This document shows positions 1 to 5,744 of a DNA stretch of 5,864 bases, piece after piece; the stretch's first letter is position 1; every line of letters starts with the position of its first letter. The notes under the pieces were generated by a model. It saw only the letters and a program-made list of their open reading frames with translations, searched no databases and was not told the origin of the DNA. The stretch is from positions 1 to 5,864 of the forward strand of contig DATJHM010000017.1 in NCBI GenBank assembly GCA_035493895.1. The letters are read 5' to 3'. Both the position numbers and the translations under genes were made by a program. The DNA is from DATJHM01 sp035493895 (GTDB taxonomy: Bacteria > Chloroflexota > Ktedonobacteria > Ktedonobacterales > Ktedonobacteraceae).

Positions 1-8
1 GCGGGTGA

Positions 9-124
<116 letters not shown>

Positions 125-125
125 T

Positions 126-143
126 CACCTGCACATACAGGTG
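126..143 (-). other. Hairpin in the 5S leader
   Basis: CACCTG and CAGGTG form a perfect 6-bp stem around a 6-base loop, just upstream of the mature 5S sequence. It overlaps the outer part of the extended 5S closing stem (129-116 with 4-17), so the two structures are mutually exclusive. Inference: it is a leader fold involved in processing of the 5S precursor. Confidence 0.45.
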
Positions 144-162
144 CGTTCTCTTGACAAGGTGT

Positions 163-191
163 ATAATAACATGGTCCTGGGGGTTTGTCAA
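163..191 (-). promoter_or_regulatory. Strong sigma70-type promoter of the 5S rRNA gene
   Basis: On the minus strand, a perfect -35 box TTGACA (191-186) and a -10 box TATTAT (168-163) are separated by exactly 17 bp. Transcription would begin near 156, about 30 bases before the mature 5S. Immediately upstream (roughly 192-213) lies an A-rich stretch containing AAAATTGCTAAAAAAAG, which resembles the UP elements that boost rRNA promoters. Both boxes and the spacing fit the consensus almost ideally, as expected for a stable-RNA promoter. Confidence 0.85.
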
Positions 192-243
192 CGCTTTTTT
201 TAGCAATTTTCTGCGCACGAAAAAAGATCTCTTTCTGGCATGA

Positions 244-275
244 AAATCGGGGCCACTGGCAAGTGACCCCGATTT
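244..275 (-). terminator. Probable terminator of the GlsB/YeaQ-like gene
   Basis: AAATCGGGG (244-252) pairs with CCCCGATTT (267-275). After one C/A mismatch, four more pairs close a GGCA loop, giving 13 pairs in total. It lies about 40 bases past the stop codon of the small membrane-protein gene. Read on the minus strand, the 3' arm ends in GATTTTC, so the U tract is short and partly inside the stem. It is a good hairpin but not an ideal intrinsic terminator. Its position between that gene and the 5S promoter supports a terminator role. Confidence 0.6.
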
Positions 276-313
276 CTTGAAACGCGCGAATACCTTAAGC
301 ACAACCTGCGCGC

Positions 314-580
314 TTAAACCACAGGACCCGTGCGAGAACCGGCAACCAGGCGCAGGATGGCAATGAGGATACAGGCACCGATGAAAGCGACAATAATTGT
401 ACCAATCATACCGCCTGTTCCAAGGCCTACCAGATTTGCCAGGAAACCACCAATCAAAGCACCGACGAGGCCAACAATAACGTCTCCCACGACACCATAT
501 CCGCCCCCGCGCATCACGACGCTGGCAAGAAAACCAGCGATCAAACCGACGACTATCCACCAAATGATAGCAGCTAACAT
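314..580 (-). CDS. GlsB/YeaQ/YmgE-family small membrane protein (transglycosylase-associated protein family)
   Basis: This encodes an 88-residue, almost entirely hydrophobic and glycine-rich protein. Three membrane segments are visible, at about residues 3-23, 29-52 and 55-78, with a short polar tail ending GSRTGPVV. The pattern GLIAGFLASVVMRGGGYG, followed by GLVGALIGGFLANLVGLGTGG, matches the GlsB/YeaQ/YmgE family (Pfam Transgly_assoc), whose members are about 80-90 residues long. The family name is historical; members are small integral membrane proteins linked to stress or envelope functions, with no proven enzymatic role. The ATG at 580 is chosen because AAAGGAG (595-589) sits 8 bases upstream and because the family begins directly with the first membrane helix. 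An in-frame extension to 673 would add 31 polar residues with no family support. The gene appears to stand alone, divergent from the acetyltransferase gene. I found no clear promoter for it. Confidence 0.88.
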   Translation of the reverse strand: MLAAIIWWIVVGLIAGFLASVVMRGGGYGVVGDVIVGLVGALIGGFLANLVGLGTGGMIGTIIVAFIGACILIAILRLVAGSRTGPVV

Positions 581-689
581 AGTTGTTGCTCCTTTCTTTT
601 CGCGGTTATCAAAACGAAGATTTGAATGTTTCCATGCGATGTACACCTGTAACACGCGACTCTTTCCAAACAAGTTTCGCCAAATGGGG

Positions 690-702
690 GGTATCGGATA
701 CC
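690..702. repeat. Perfect palindrome GGTATC-G-GATACC
   Basis: Two 6-bp arms flank a single central G, the geometry of a dimeric repressor site. It lies 110 bp upstream of the membrane-protein start and is flanked by G-rich runs (GGGGG before, AAAAAGGGGG after). An operator function is inference. A related sequence, GGTACCGATACC, occurs at 5345-5356 upstream of smc. Confidence 0.5.
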
Positions 703-800
703 AAAAAGGGGGCGAAAAGAGCTTGCTCAGCCAGACTTAACGTCCCGCTAATCTTTTTAAGCATTATTCGAAAATCACGAGCTTGCTGCTATTCTCCTAA

Positions 801-820
801 AATACACATTAAAATGTATT
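801..820. repeat. AT-rich inverted repeat AATACA-N8-TGTATT
   Basis: AATACA (801-806) and TGTATT (815-820) are perfect inverted arms around 8 AT-rich bases. It lies about 20 bp upstream of the putative -35 box of the acetyltransferase promoter, so it could bind an upstream regulator. The dyad is directly visible; the function is inferred. Confidence 0.4.
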
Positions 821-838
821 CTCAAGGCCGGGGAGATC

Positions 839-868
839 TGGACGTAGTCTGATATTCTATGTTATAGT
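839..868 (+). promoter_or_regulatory. Candidate promoter of the GNAT gene
   Basis: TATAGT (863-868) is preceded by TG one base upstream (860-861), giving an extended -10 element. A partial -35, TGGACG (839-844), lies 18 bp upstream and matches the consensus at 4 of 6 positions. Transcription would start near 875, leaving a leader of about 60 bases before the ATG at 936. Confidence 0.5.
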
Positions 869-935
869 CGAACCTGCTTCTTATACAACAAGAGGAGGCC
901 GATCTATTTCACAAAGAAAGGTGTGTAAGAGTAAC

Positions 936-1454
936 ATGGAAGTTCGTGTTCTGACCGAGGCGGACGCCGAGGCATTCTGGAATATACGCTTACGAGCTTT
1001 ACGGGACAATCCGGAGTCATTTGGGGCTTCATACGAAGAGATACTGGCACGTGGCATTGCGGGTGTAGCTCAGGGGCTACGCAAGAGCGAGACCAGCACC
1101 TCTGATGACGCCACCTTTGGCGCGTTTGACGGTTCTACGCTGGTAGGCATCGCCAATTTACAGCGCGAGAAGGAATTTAAAAAGCGTCATAAGGCAACTA
1201 TCTGGGGAATGTATGTGCCACAGGAGCTGCGAAAGCAAGGTGTTGGCAAAGCACTTCTGGAAGCAGCTATAGCCTATGCGCGTACACTTCCACAGCTTGA
1301 GAAGATCAATCTTAGCGTGGTCCTTACCAATAAAGAAGCGCGTCACCTTTTTATCTCTCTGGGCTTCGAGACCTATGGCCTGGAGCGAAAAGCATTGAAA
1401 TTACACGATAAGTATTTCGATCAGGAACATATGGTACTCTGGCTGACAGAGTAA
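936..1454 (+). CDS. GNAT-family N-acetyltransferase
   Basis: This encodes a 172-residue GCN5-related acetyltransferase, which transfers an acetyl group from acetyl-CoA to an amine. The substrate cannot be told from sequence. The N-terminal segment VRVLTEADAEAFWNIRLRAL (residues 3-22) is the usual first strand and helix. Residues 67-94 give the central strands. Motif A, ELRKQGVGKAL (97-107), has the RxxGxG acetyl-CoA pyrophosphate loop. Motif B, NKEARHLFISLGFETYG (132-148), is the typical asparagine-to-LGF block. The length is normal and the protein is cytosolic with no signal peptide. The start is uncertain. ATG 936 begins right before the first core strand but has only a weak AAGAG 4 bases upstream. 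GTG 921 adds five residues. The strong AGGAGG at 893-898 is 7 bases before an in-frame ATT at 906. The gene converges on smc, with a 34-bp gap. Family assignment is firm; a named subfamily such as RimI is not supported. Confidence 0.93.
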   Translation: MEVRVLTEADAEAFWNIRLRALRDNPESFGASYEEILARGIAGVAQGLRKSETSTSDDATFGAFDGSTLVGIANLQREKEFKKRHKATIWGMYVPQELRKQGVGKALLEAAIAYARTLPQLEKINLSVVLTNKEARHLFISLGFETYGLERKALKLHDKYFDQEHMVLWLTE

Positions 1455-1463
1455 CTTTCTCAT

Positions 1464-1509
1464 GTGGTAAGGGAGAAGCGGCATCAGTCTAGCGCTCTCC
1501 CGCTACCAC
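1464..1509. terminator. Long hairpin between the convergent GNAT and smc genes
   Basis: GTGGTA (1464-1469) pairs with TACCAC (1504-1509), GGGAG (1471-1475) with CTCCC (1497-1501), and AGCG (1477-1480) with CGCT (1493-1496). This gives 15 pairs interrupted by one small internal loop and one bulged A, with a 12-base loop. The structure covers the intergenic gap and the last codons of smc. Neither strand has a T run after the stem, so it is not a textbook intrinsic terminator. It may act as a bidirectional terminator or 3'-end stabiliser for both transcripts. Confidence 0.5.
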
Positions 1510-4500
1510 CACCTCCTCGAGGCGCAATGAGAGCAGGCGCGAGACGCTCTCACGCATAGAAACGCCGTAGATCACCTGCGCAGCGGTCATCGTCACACGA
1601 TTATGCGTAATGACGATAAACTGGGTTCGCTGGGCCAGACGCTTCAAGATGTCACAGAAGCGAGTAACGTTCGACTCGTCCAGGGCCGCATCCACTTCGT
1701 CTAGCAGGCAAAAGGGCGGGGGATTAATCTCAAGCAGAGAGAACAGGAGCGCGGCGGCCACCAGGGCCCGCTCACCCCCTGAGAGCAGCGAGAGATCCTG
1801 CACTTTTTTACCGGGCGGCTGCACAATCACATCAATGCCAACAGGCATGCTTGAAGGCGTAGAACTTTCCTCATCGGCCTTTGGGGCGATGAGCTCCAGG
1901 CGGGCCGCACCTCCGCGGAAAAGCGTTGTAAAGTGCTCACGAAAACGAGCATTGACCGCCTGAAACGTAGTCTCAAACTGGCGAGCCATGGTGGCATCGA
2001 GCTGACCGATAATCGTACGCAGTTGCAGGGCCGCCTGATCCATGTCGGCAACCTGCGCGGTGAGAAACTCATAGCGGGTACGCGTCTCCTCGTAGAGCTG
2101 GGGGGCGTCGGCGTCGTGGCCTCCCATTGCTTTGAGGCGAGAGCGCAGCGTCTCGATCCGACGACGAAGCTTGCGGAGCTGTCCCTCTTCTTCCTCCGAT
2201 AAGCGTCCAGGGTCTTCGACGGGCTGAGAATCGGGGGCCAGGGAGGACTCGGTCTCGTCAGAAGCGGGAACGATGTGATGAGCAAGCTCGTTGGGATCTT
2301 CTATATCCAGCTCTTCGCGCAACTGTCCGAGCAAGGTCTCGACGGCATCACGGGCACGCTGGCTGTCCAGGAGCGAGCGGCGATAGTGCGTTTCTTGCTC
2401 CGTCATTGCCTGCTGTTGCTGCATGCGTTGTTTCTCGATGGCGTTGATCTGTTGATCGACCCAGGCGAGCTGCTCCTCGATTTTACGCAGTTCAGCACCA
2501 AGTGTCTCGGCTCTGGCGCGCGCCTGCTCCAGGGCCGTCTGGTGTTGCGCGATCGCATTCTGGAGCGTGAGCTTGCGCTGTTCAAGTTCTTTCAGGCGAG
2601 AGACTTGTTGCTCAACCTGCGTTTTGAGTTCCTGGGCCTGTTGTTGCTGGGTCACGAGCTGCTGGCGCAACGATTTTGCTTCCTGGCGCTTCACGGCAAG
2701 GGCGGTGCGGGCTTTTCCCAGCTCGTCCTGCTGGCGACGGAATGTGGTAGCACGCTCCTCCATCTCCATCTGCAACCCTTCGAGCAGACCAGACATTTCG
2801 CGTTGCGATTTCTCATGGGCATGGACGCGCTCTTGAGCGGCAACTACCTCTTGCTCCAGACCGGCAACTTCAGAGGCCAATTGTTGTTCGACGGAGGCTG
2901 CCAGTTGAATCTCAGTTTGCACACGTTCCTGGTCGCGTTGCAACGTTGTCACCTGCTTATTGAGTTCGTTCACACGGGTCACGATCTTCTGGATCTCGCG
3001 GTCCAGTGTCTGCTGTTCGGCCCGTCGTCCCTCCTGAGCGCGTTGGATTTCACTGATCATCGCATTCAGTTGATCGAGCAGGCTCTTCTGATTTTCTAAC
3101 TGCTGGGGCAATTCACGCAGCTCGCGTTCATGGGCAAGAAGTCCCTGTGCGCCATCTTTGCCGCTCCCACCTGTCAGCCAACCAGCGACATGCAGTACCT
3201 CCCCTTTTACCGTCGCCACCGATTCGAAGGGAAGATCGCTATTGGATGAGAGGCTCAACGGCAGGGCCCAATCAAAGAGCGCACGAGCAGCCTGGAGATC
3301 ACGTGCAAGCACGCAGCCATGCAAAATCCTTCTGAAGAATGCCTGATAGCGTGGCTCGCACTGAATGTATTTCCAGGCAAATCCGGCGATATTCTCATTG
3401 AGCGCAGGATACTCACCCAGAAAACGTTGCAACACCTGTTCTTCGACCTGAGCCTGGATAAGGTTCACTTCATGCGCCTCCTCATCCTCACCATCGCGAT
3501 CAGTCCAGACGAGCATCGCTTTGCCCGCGTTCAGTTCGTGGAGATAGCGCAGACAGGCCTGGGCATCCTCAAGAGAACGAACCACAACGGCCTGCATATA
3601 GGGACCGAAGGCCGCCTCCATCGCCGTTTCCAGGCCAGCAGGGACGACTCCCAACTGGGGTACAGGGCCGAGCAGGCCAGGAATCTTGCCCGCTGGAGCA
3701 CGTAACAGGGCACGCACGCCATCGCCATAGCCACTCAGACTCTGACGCCAGTTCTTGAGCATATTGAAGCGATCCTGCGTACTACGGCGCTGGCGTTCGG
3801 CCTCGGCCAGGGTCGATTTCAAACGATCCATCTCCGTCTGAGCATCCGCAATCGTGCGCGCCATTGCCTGTTTTTGTTGCGTGGCCTGCTGCTCCTCGGC
3901 ACGCACGGTGTTGAGACGATTGCGCTCCTCCGTCAGACGAGCTTCCAGCGTACGCTGATTCTGACGGGCCTGAGCAATGGATTCGCGTCGGCTCGCCAGC
4001 GTGCGATTGCGCTCACCGAGCTGCTTCTGTACACGACCCAGCTCGGTCTGGCTGGAACCGAGACGGGCCTGTACCTGGATAAGGTCGCTCTGGGCATTGC
4101 GCAGGCGGCGCTCATCCATCTCGTACTCTTTTTGTGCCGTGGCAACCTGGCTTTCCAGCGAGGCAAGGGAGGCAGAACCATCGTCCACGGCTTCATCGGC
4201 AAGGTCGCACTGCTCTTCCAGATCGATAGATTGTTTCTGAAGAGTGATTAAACGCTCACGCAGACGCCGTTCTTCCTGTTGAAGATCGGTACGCTGGCGC
4301 TCCAGGCCACCGGAGCGCTCTTCATGGACGGCCAGATCGCGTTCGAGCTTCTGCACAAAATCGTTGGCCTCAGCAGAGGTTTTGCGCACATCGACGATAC
4401 GGGTCTGGATCTGCTGGCGCGCGGCACGGAGCGTATTTGCCTGCTCATCGACTTTTTTGAGCGCGCTTTCAAGCTGCTGGACGCGTGCGGCCTGCTCCTG

Positions 4501-5244
4501 CTCAACCAGCACTGCCTGTTCGCTGGTGGTCCGCAAACGACGCCATTGCAGACTGTACCAGGAGAGCAGGACTTCGTGCAGTTCACCGGAGAGCAGGTTA
4601 TACTCGGTCGCACGCCGCGCCTGTTCGGCAAGGGGAGCGAGACGAGGCTCGATCTCCAGAATGATATCGCGCAACCGCTCCAGGTTTTGTTCGGTTTGTT
4701 TGAGGCGATTTTCCGCGTCAGTACGCTGAACCTGGAAGGGACGAATACCGGCAGCATCCTCAAAGAGCCCACGCCGCTCTTCAGCACGCAGACTGAGCGT
4801 GGCGTCGATCATGCCCTGGCCGATCACAGTATACGAGTCATGGCCGATACGCGCCTGAGCGAGCAGGAGGAGCACGTCCTTGAGGCGCACCTTTTGCTTA
4901 TTGATCAGGTACTCATTCTCGCCAGAGCGGTAGCTGCGGCGCGTCACGGTAATCTCGCTGTATTCAGAAGGAACCCAGCCGGTACTGTTATCGAGGGTTA
5001 GCGAGACCTCCGCCATGCCCAGAGCGGCTTTCCCCTGACCACCCACAAAAATGACATCATCGCTTCTCTTGCCGCGCAACTGGCGCATACTCTGCTCGCC
5101 CAGCACCCAGCGCATAGAATCAGCGACATTGGACTTGCCAGCGCCATTTGGGCCAACCACAGCCGTAATTCCGGGGCTGAACTCCAGGATTGTGCGCAAA
5201 GCAAAACTTTTAAACCCCAACATTTCCAACCGTTTGAGATACAC
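1489..5244 (-). CDS. smc: Chromosome segregation protein SMC
   Basis: This is a full-length bacterial SMC ATPase of 1251 residues, slightly longer than the roughly 1190 usual for the family. SMC dimers form the core of the SMC-ScpAB condensin that organises and segregates the chromosome on the nucleoid. The N-terminal head has MYLKRLEMLGFKSF (1-14), Walker A GPNGAGKSN (31-39), IGQG of the Q-loop (141-144) and FEDAAGI (161-167). Coiled coil runs from about 170 to 500. The hinge spans about 505-710, ending in GWLTGGSGKDGAQGLLAHER. Return coiled coil follows to about 1080. The C-terminal head has signature LSGGERA (1154-1160), Walker B FCLLDEVDAALDE (1178-1190) and H-loop ITHNR (H1214). All ATPase residues are intact. 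Oddities are an acidic linker (about 977-1020) and GGHDADAP where most SMCs have a GPVN-like motif. Translation starts at GTG 5244; an in-frame TGA lies four codons upstream, and the Shine-Dalgarno is poor. scpA, scpB, rnc and ftsY are not in the window. Confidence 0.98.
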   Translation of the reverse strand: MYLKRLEMLGFKSFALRTILEFSPGITAVVGPNGAGKSNVADSMRWVLGEQSMRQLRGKRSDDVIFVGGQGKAALGMAEVSLTLDNSTGWVPSEYSEITVTRRSYRSGENEYLINKQKVRLKDVLLLLAQARIGHDSYTVIGQGMIDATLSLRAEERRGLFEDAAGIRPFQVQRTDAENRLKQTEQNLERLRDIILEIEPRLAPLAEQARRATEYNLLSGELHEVLLSWYSLQWRRLRTTSEQAVLVEQEQAARVQQLESALKKVDEQANTLRAARQQIQTRIVDVRKTSAEANDFVQKLERDLAVHEERSGGLERQRTDLQQEERRLRERLITLQKQSIDLEEQCDLADEAVDDGSASLASLESQVATAQKEYEMDERRLRNAQSDLIQVQARLGSSQTELGRVQKQLGERNRTLASRRESIAQARQNQRTLEARLTEERNRLNTVRAEEQQATQQKQAMARTIADAQTEMDRLKSTLAEAERQRRSTQDRFNMLKNWRQSLSGYGDGVRALLRAPAGKIPGLLGPVPQLGVVPAGLETAMEAAFGPYMQAVVVRSLEDAQACLRYLHELNAGKAMLVWTDRDGEDEEAHEVNLIQAQVEEQVLQRFLGEYPALNENIAGFAWKYIQCEPRYQAFFRRILHGCVLARDLQAARALFDWALPLSLSSNSDLPFESVATVKGEVLHVAGWLTGGSGKDGAQGLLAHERELRELPQQLENQKSLLDQLNAMISEIQRAQEGRRAEQQTLDREIQKIVTRVNELNKQVTTLQRDQERVQTEIQLAASVEQQLASEVAGLEQEVVAAQERVHAHEKSQREMSGLLEGLQMEMEERATTFRRQQDELGKARTALAVKRQEAKSLRQQLVTQQQQAQELKTQVEQQVSRLKELEQRKLTLQNAIAQHQTALEQARARAETLGAELRKIEEQLAWVDQQINAIEKQRMQQQQAMTEQETHYRRSLLDSQRARDAVETLLGQLREELDIEDPNELAHHIVPASDETESSLAPDSQPVEDPGRLSEEEEGQLRKLRRRIETLRSRLKAMGGHDADAPQLYEETRTRYEFLTAQVADMDQAALQLRTIIGQLDATMARQFETTFQAVNARFREHFTTLFRGGAARLELIAPKADEESSTPSSMPVGIDVIVQPPGKKVQDLSLLSGGERALVAAALLFSLLEINPPPFCLLDEVDAALDESNVTRFCDILKRLAQRTQFIVITHNRVTMTAAQVIYGVSMRESVSRLLSLRLEEVVVAGER

Positions 5245-5248
5245 AGGC

Positions 5249-5266
5249 TCAGGTCATGTCCTCTCT
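5249..5266 (-). promoter_or_regulatory. Leader of smc: AGAGAGG followed by a two-codon mini-ORF
   Basis: The best Shine-Dalgarno-like sequence, AGAGAGG (5266-5260), is 15 bases from the smc GTG, too far for ideal use. Between them is ATG ACC TGA (5257-5249), a two-codon open frame ending 4 bases before the GTG. Either smc is translated from a weak site or the mini-ORF delivers ribosomes to the GTG by termination-reinitiation. The sequence is visible; the mechanism is inference. Confidence 0.35.
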
Positions 5267-5294
5267 AAACTGTTTTTCTGAATGCCACGATGAT

Positions 5295-5323
5295 ATCATA
5301 GGGCAATCATTCCGTCGAGTCTA
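5295..5323 (-). promoter_or_regulatory. Candidate promoter of smc
   Basis: On the minus strand, -35 TAGACT (5323-5318, 4 of 6 matches) and -10 TATGAT (5300-5295, 5 of 6 matches) are separated by 17 bp. Transcription would begin near 5288, giving a leader of about 44 bases. The -10 overlaps the perfect palindrome ATGATATCAT (5290-5299). This supports smc having its own promoter downstream of the repeat region. Confidence 0.5.
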
Positions 5324-5348
5324 CAGAGAAATGGCCAGGGTTCAGGTA

Positions 5349-5368
5349 CCGATACCAGGCATTGGCAT
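5349..5368 (+). repeat. Short direct repeat, copy A
   Basis: TACCAGGCATTGGCAT (5353-5368) recurs exactly at 5390-5405, 37 bp away. Including the preceding CCGA versus CCGC, the match is 19 of 20. It lies upstream of the candidate smc promoter. Confidence 0.85.
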
Positions 5369-5385
5369 TTCGAGCGCGATCGGGG

Positions 5386-5405
5386 CCGCTACCAGGCATT
5401 GGCAT
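5386..5405 (+). repeat. Short direct repeat, copy B
   Basis: This is the second copy of TACCAGGCATTGGCAT (5390-5405), preceded by CCGC instead of CCGA. The CCGCTACC at its left edge also supplies the first GCTAC motif of the repeat region that follows. Confidence 0.85.
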
Positions 5406-5446
5406 AAAGCACAATCCCTACCTGTGTATTTCTTCGAGTTTGCCAG

Positions 5447-5512
5447 GCGCTACGAGAATTTTCTTGAAAAGGCTACACCTCCTACACAAATGCCGATTTG
5501 ATGGGAGTCAAG
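5447..5512 (+). repeat. 66-bp direct repeat, copy 1
   Basis: The block starts GCGCTACGAGAATTTTCTTG and ends GATGGGAGTCAAG, and it matches 5592-5657 at 63 of 66 positions with no gaps, offset by 145 bp. In one frame it reads RYENFLEKATPPTQMPI then stop. All three differences from copy 2 change the amino acid, so protein-level conservation is not supported. Confidence 0.93.
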
Positions 5513-5591
5513 GGCTACACGATAGCTACACCAAAGGCTACACTGCCTCTGCATTGGGGCTACTCCACCGTTCCTCTTCACTGTTTGTGAC

Positions 5592-5657
5592 GCGCTACGA
5601 GAATTTTCTTGAAAATGCTACACTTCCTACACAAATGCCGATGTGATGGGAGTCAAG
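5592..5657 (+). repeat. 66-bp direct repeat, copy 2
   Basis: This is the second copy of the 66-bp block, differing at three bases (G to T, C to T and T to G relative to copy 1). In its open frame it would read RYENFLENATLPTQMPM then stop. The 79 bp between the copies contain further GCTACAC units, so the copies look like a duplication of a larger composite unit with diverged filler. Confidence 0.93.
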
Positions 5658-5744
5658 ACCCTACATCGAGGCGACACTGCCTCTGTATCAGGCGACACTG
5701 CCTGCATACTTCAATGCGATGCTCCCTCTCCTCCATCAGGCTAC

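Larger units (their letters stand above)
581..935. other. Divergent intergenic region with dyads and a promoter
   Basis: This 355-bp spacer separates the minus-strand membrane-protein gene from the plus-strand acetyltransferase gene. I see no convincing coding sequence. It contains the ribosome binding site of the membrane-protein gene (589-595), a perfect 13-bp palindrome (690-702), an AT-rich dyad (801-820), a candidate extended -10 promoter (839-868) and an isolated AGGAGG (893-898). Open frames here run antisense to, or extend from, the flanking genes and lack family-like sequence. Confidence 0.6.
5388..5744 (+). repeat. GCTAC-rich degenerate repeat region
   Basis: The 5-mer GCTAC occurs on the plus strand at 5388, 5449, 5472, 5514, 5525, 5537, 5559, 5594, 5617 and 5740, where fewer than one is expected by chance in this length. 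Most copies read GCTACAC or GCTACGAG. A variant, AGGCGACACTGCCT, occurs twice (5669-5682, 5690-5703), and AGGCTACACTGCCTCTGCAT (5535-5554) is a clear relative of AGGCGACACTGCCTCTGTAT (5669-5688). Several intervals are 11, 12, 22, 23, 35 and 21-23 bases. No transposase-like coding or terminal inverted repeats are seen. The region fills the space upstream of smc, and its role is unknown. Confidence 0.75.

Noticed and set aside
151..167. Plus-strand TTGACA followed by TATAAT
   Set aside because: The two boxes are only 5 bp apart, so they cannot form a promoter. The opposite strand carries the properly spaced pair.
581..673. N-terminal extension of the GlsB/YeaQ-like protein
   Set aside because: The 31 added residues are polar and unlike the family, while the internal ATG has AAAGGAG at ideal spacing.
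330..740. Plus-strand open frame over the small membrane-protein gene
   Set aside because: It is rich in proline, arginine and threonine, as expected for the complement of glycine- and alanine-rich membrane codons. The minus-strand protein has a clear family match and ribosome binding site.
719..787. Repeated GAGCTTGCT, 60 bp apart
   Set aside because: A 9-base match with unrelated flanks is too short to interpret.
2275..3099. Plus-strand 274-residue open frame
   Set aside because: It lies entirely antisense to the SMC hinge-to-coil region. Its leucine- and glutamine-poor/rich pattern mirrors the coiled-coil codons, and it has no family-like motifs.
4279..5001. Plus-strand 240-residue open frame
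   Set aside because: It is antisense to the SMC N-terminal head and coil. SMC motifs on the opposite strand are unambiguous.
5256..5646. Two plus-strand open frames of 81 and 94 residues in the spacer upstream of smc
   Set aside because: They run through the repeats in different frames, lack good ribosome binding sites, and the repeat differences are all non-synonymous.
5447..5703. CRISPR array
   Set aside because: There are only two long repeats, with diverged short motifs between them at irregular distances. There are no uniform spacers and no cas genes nearby.
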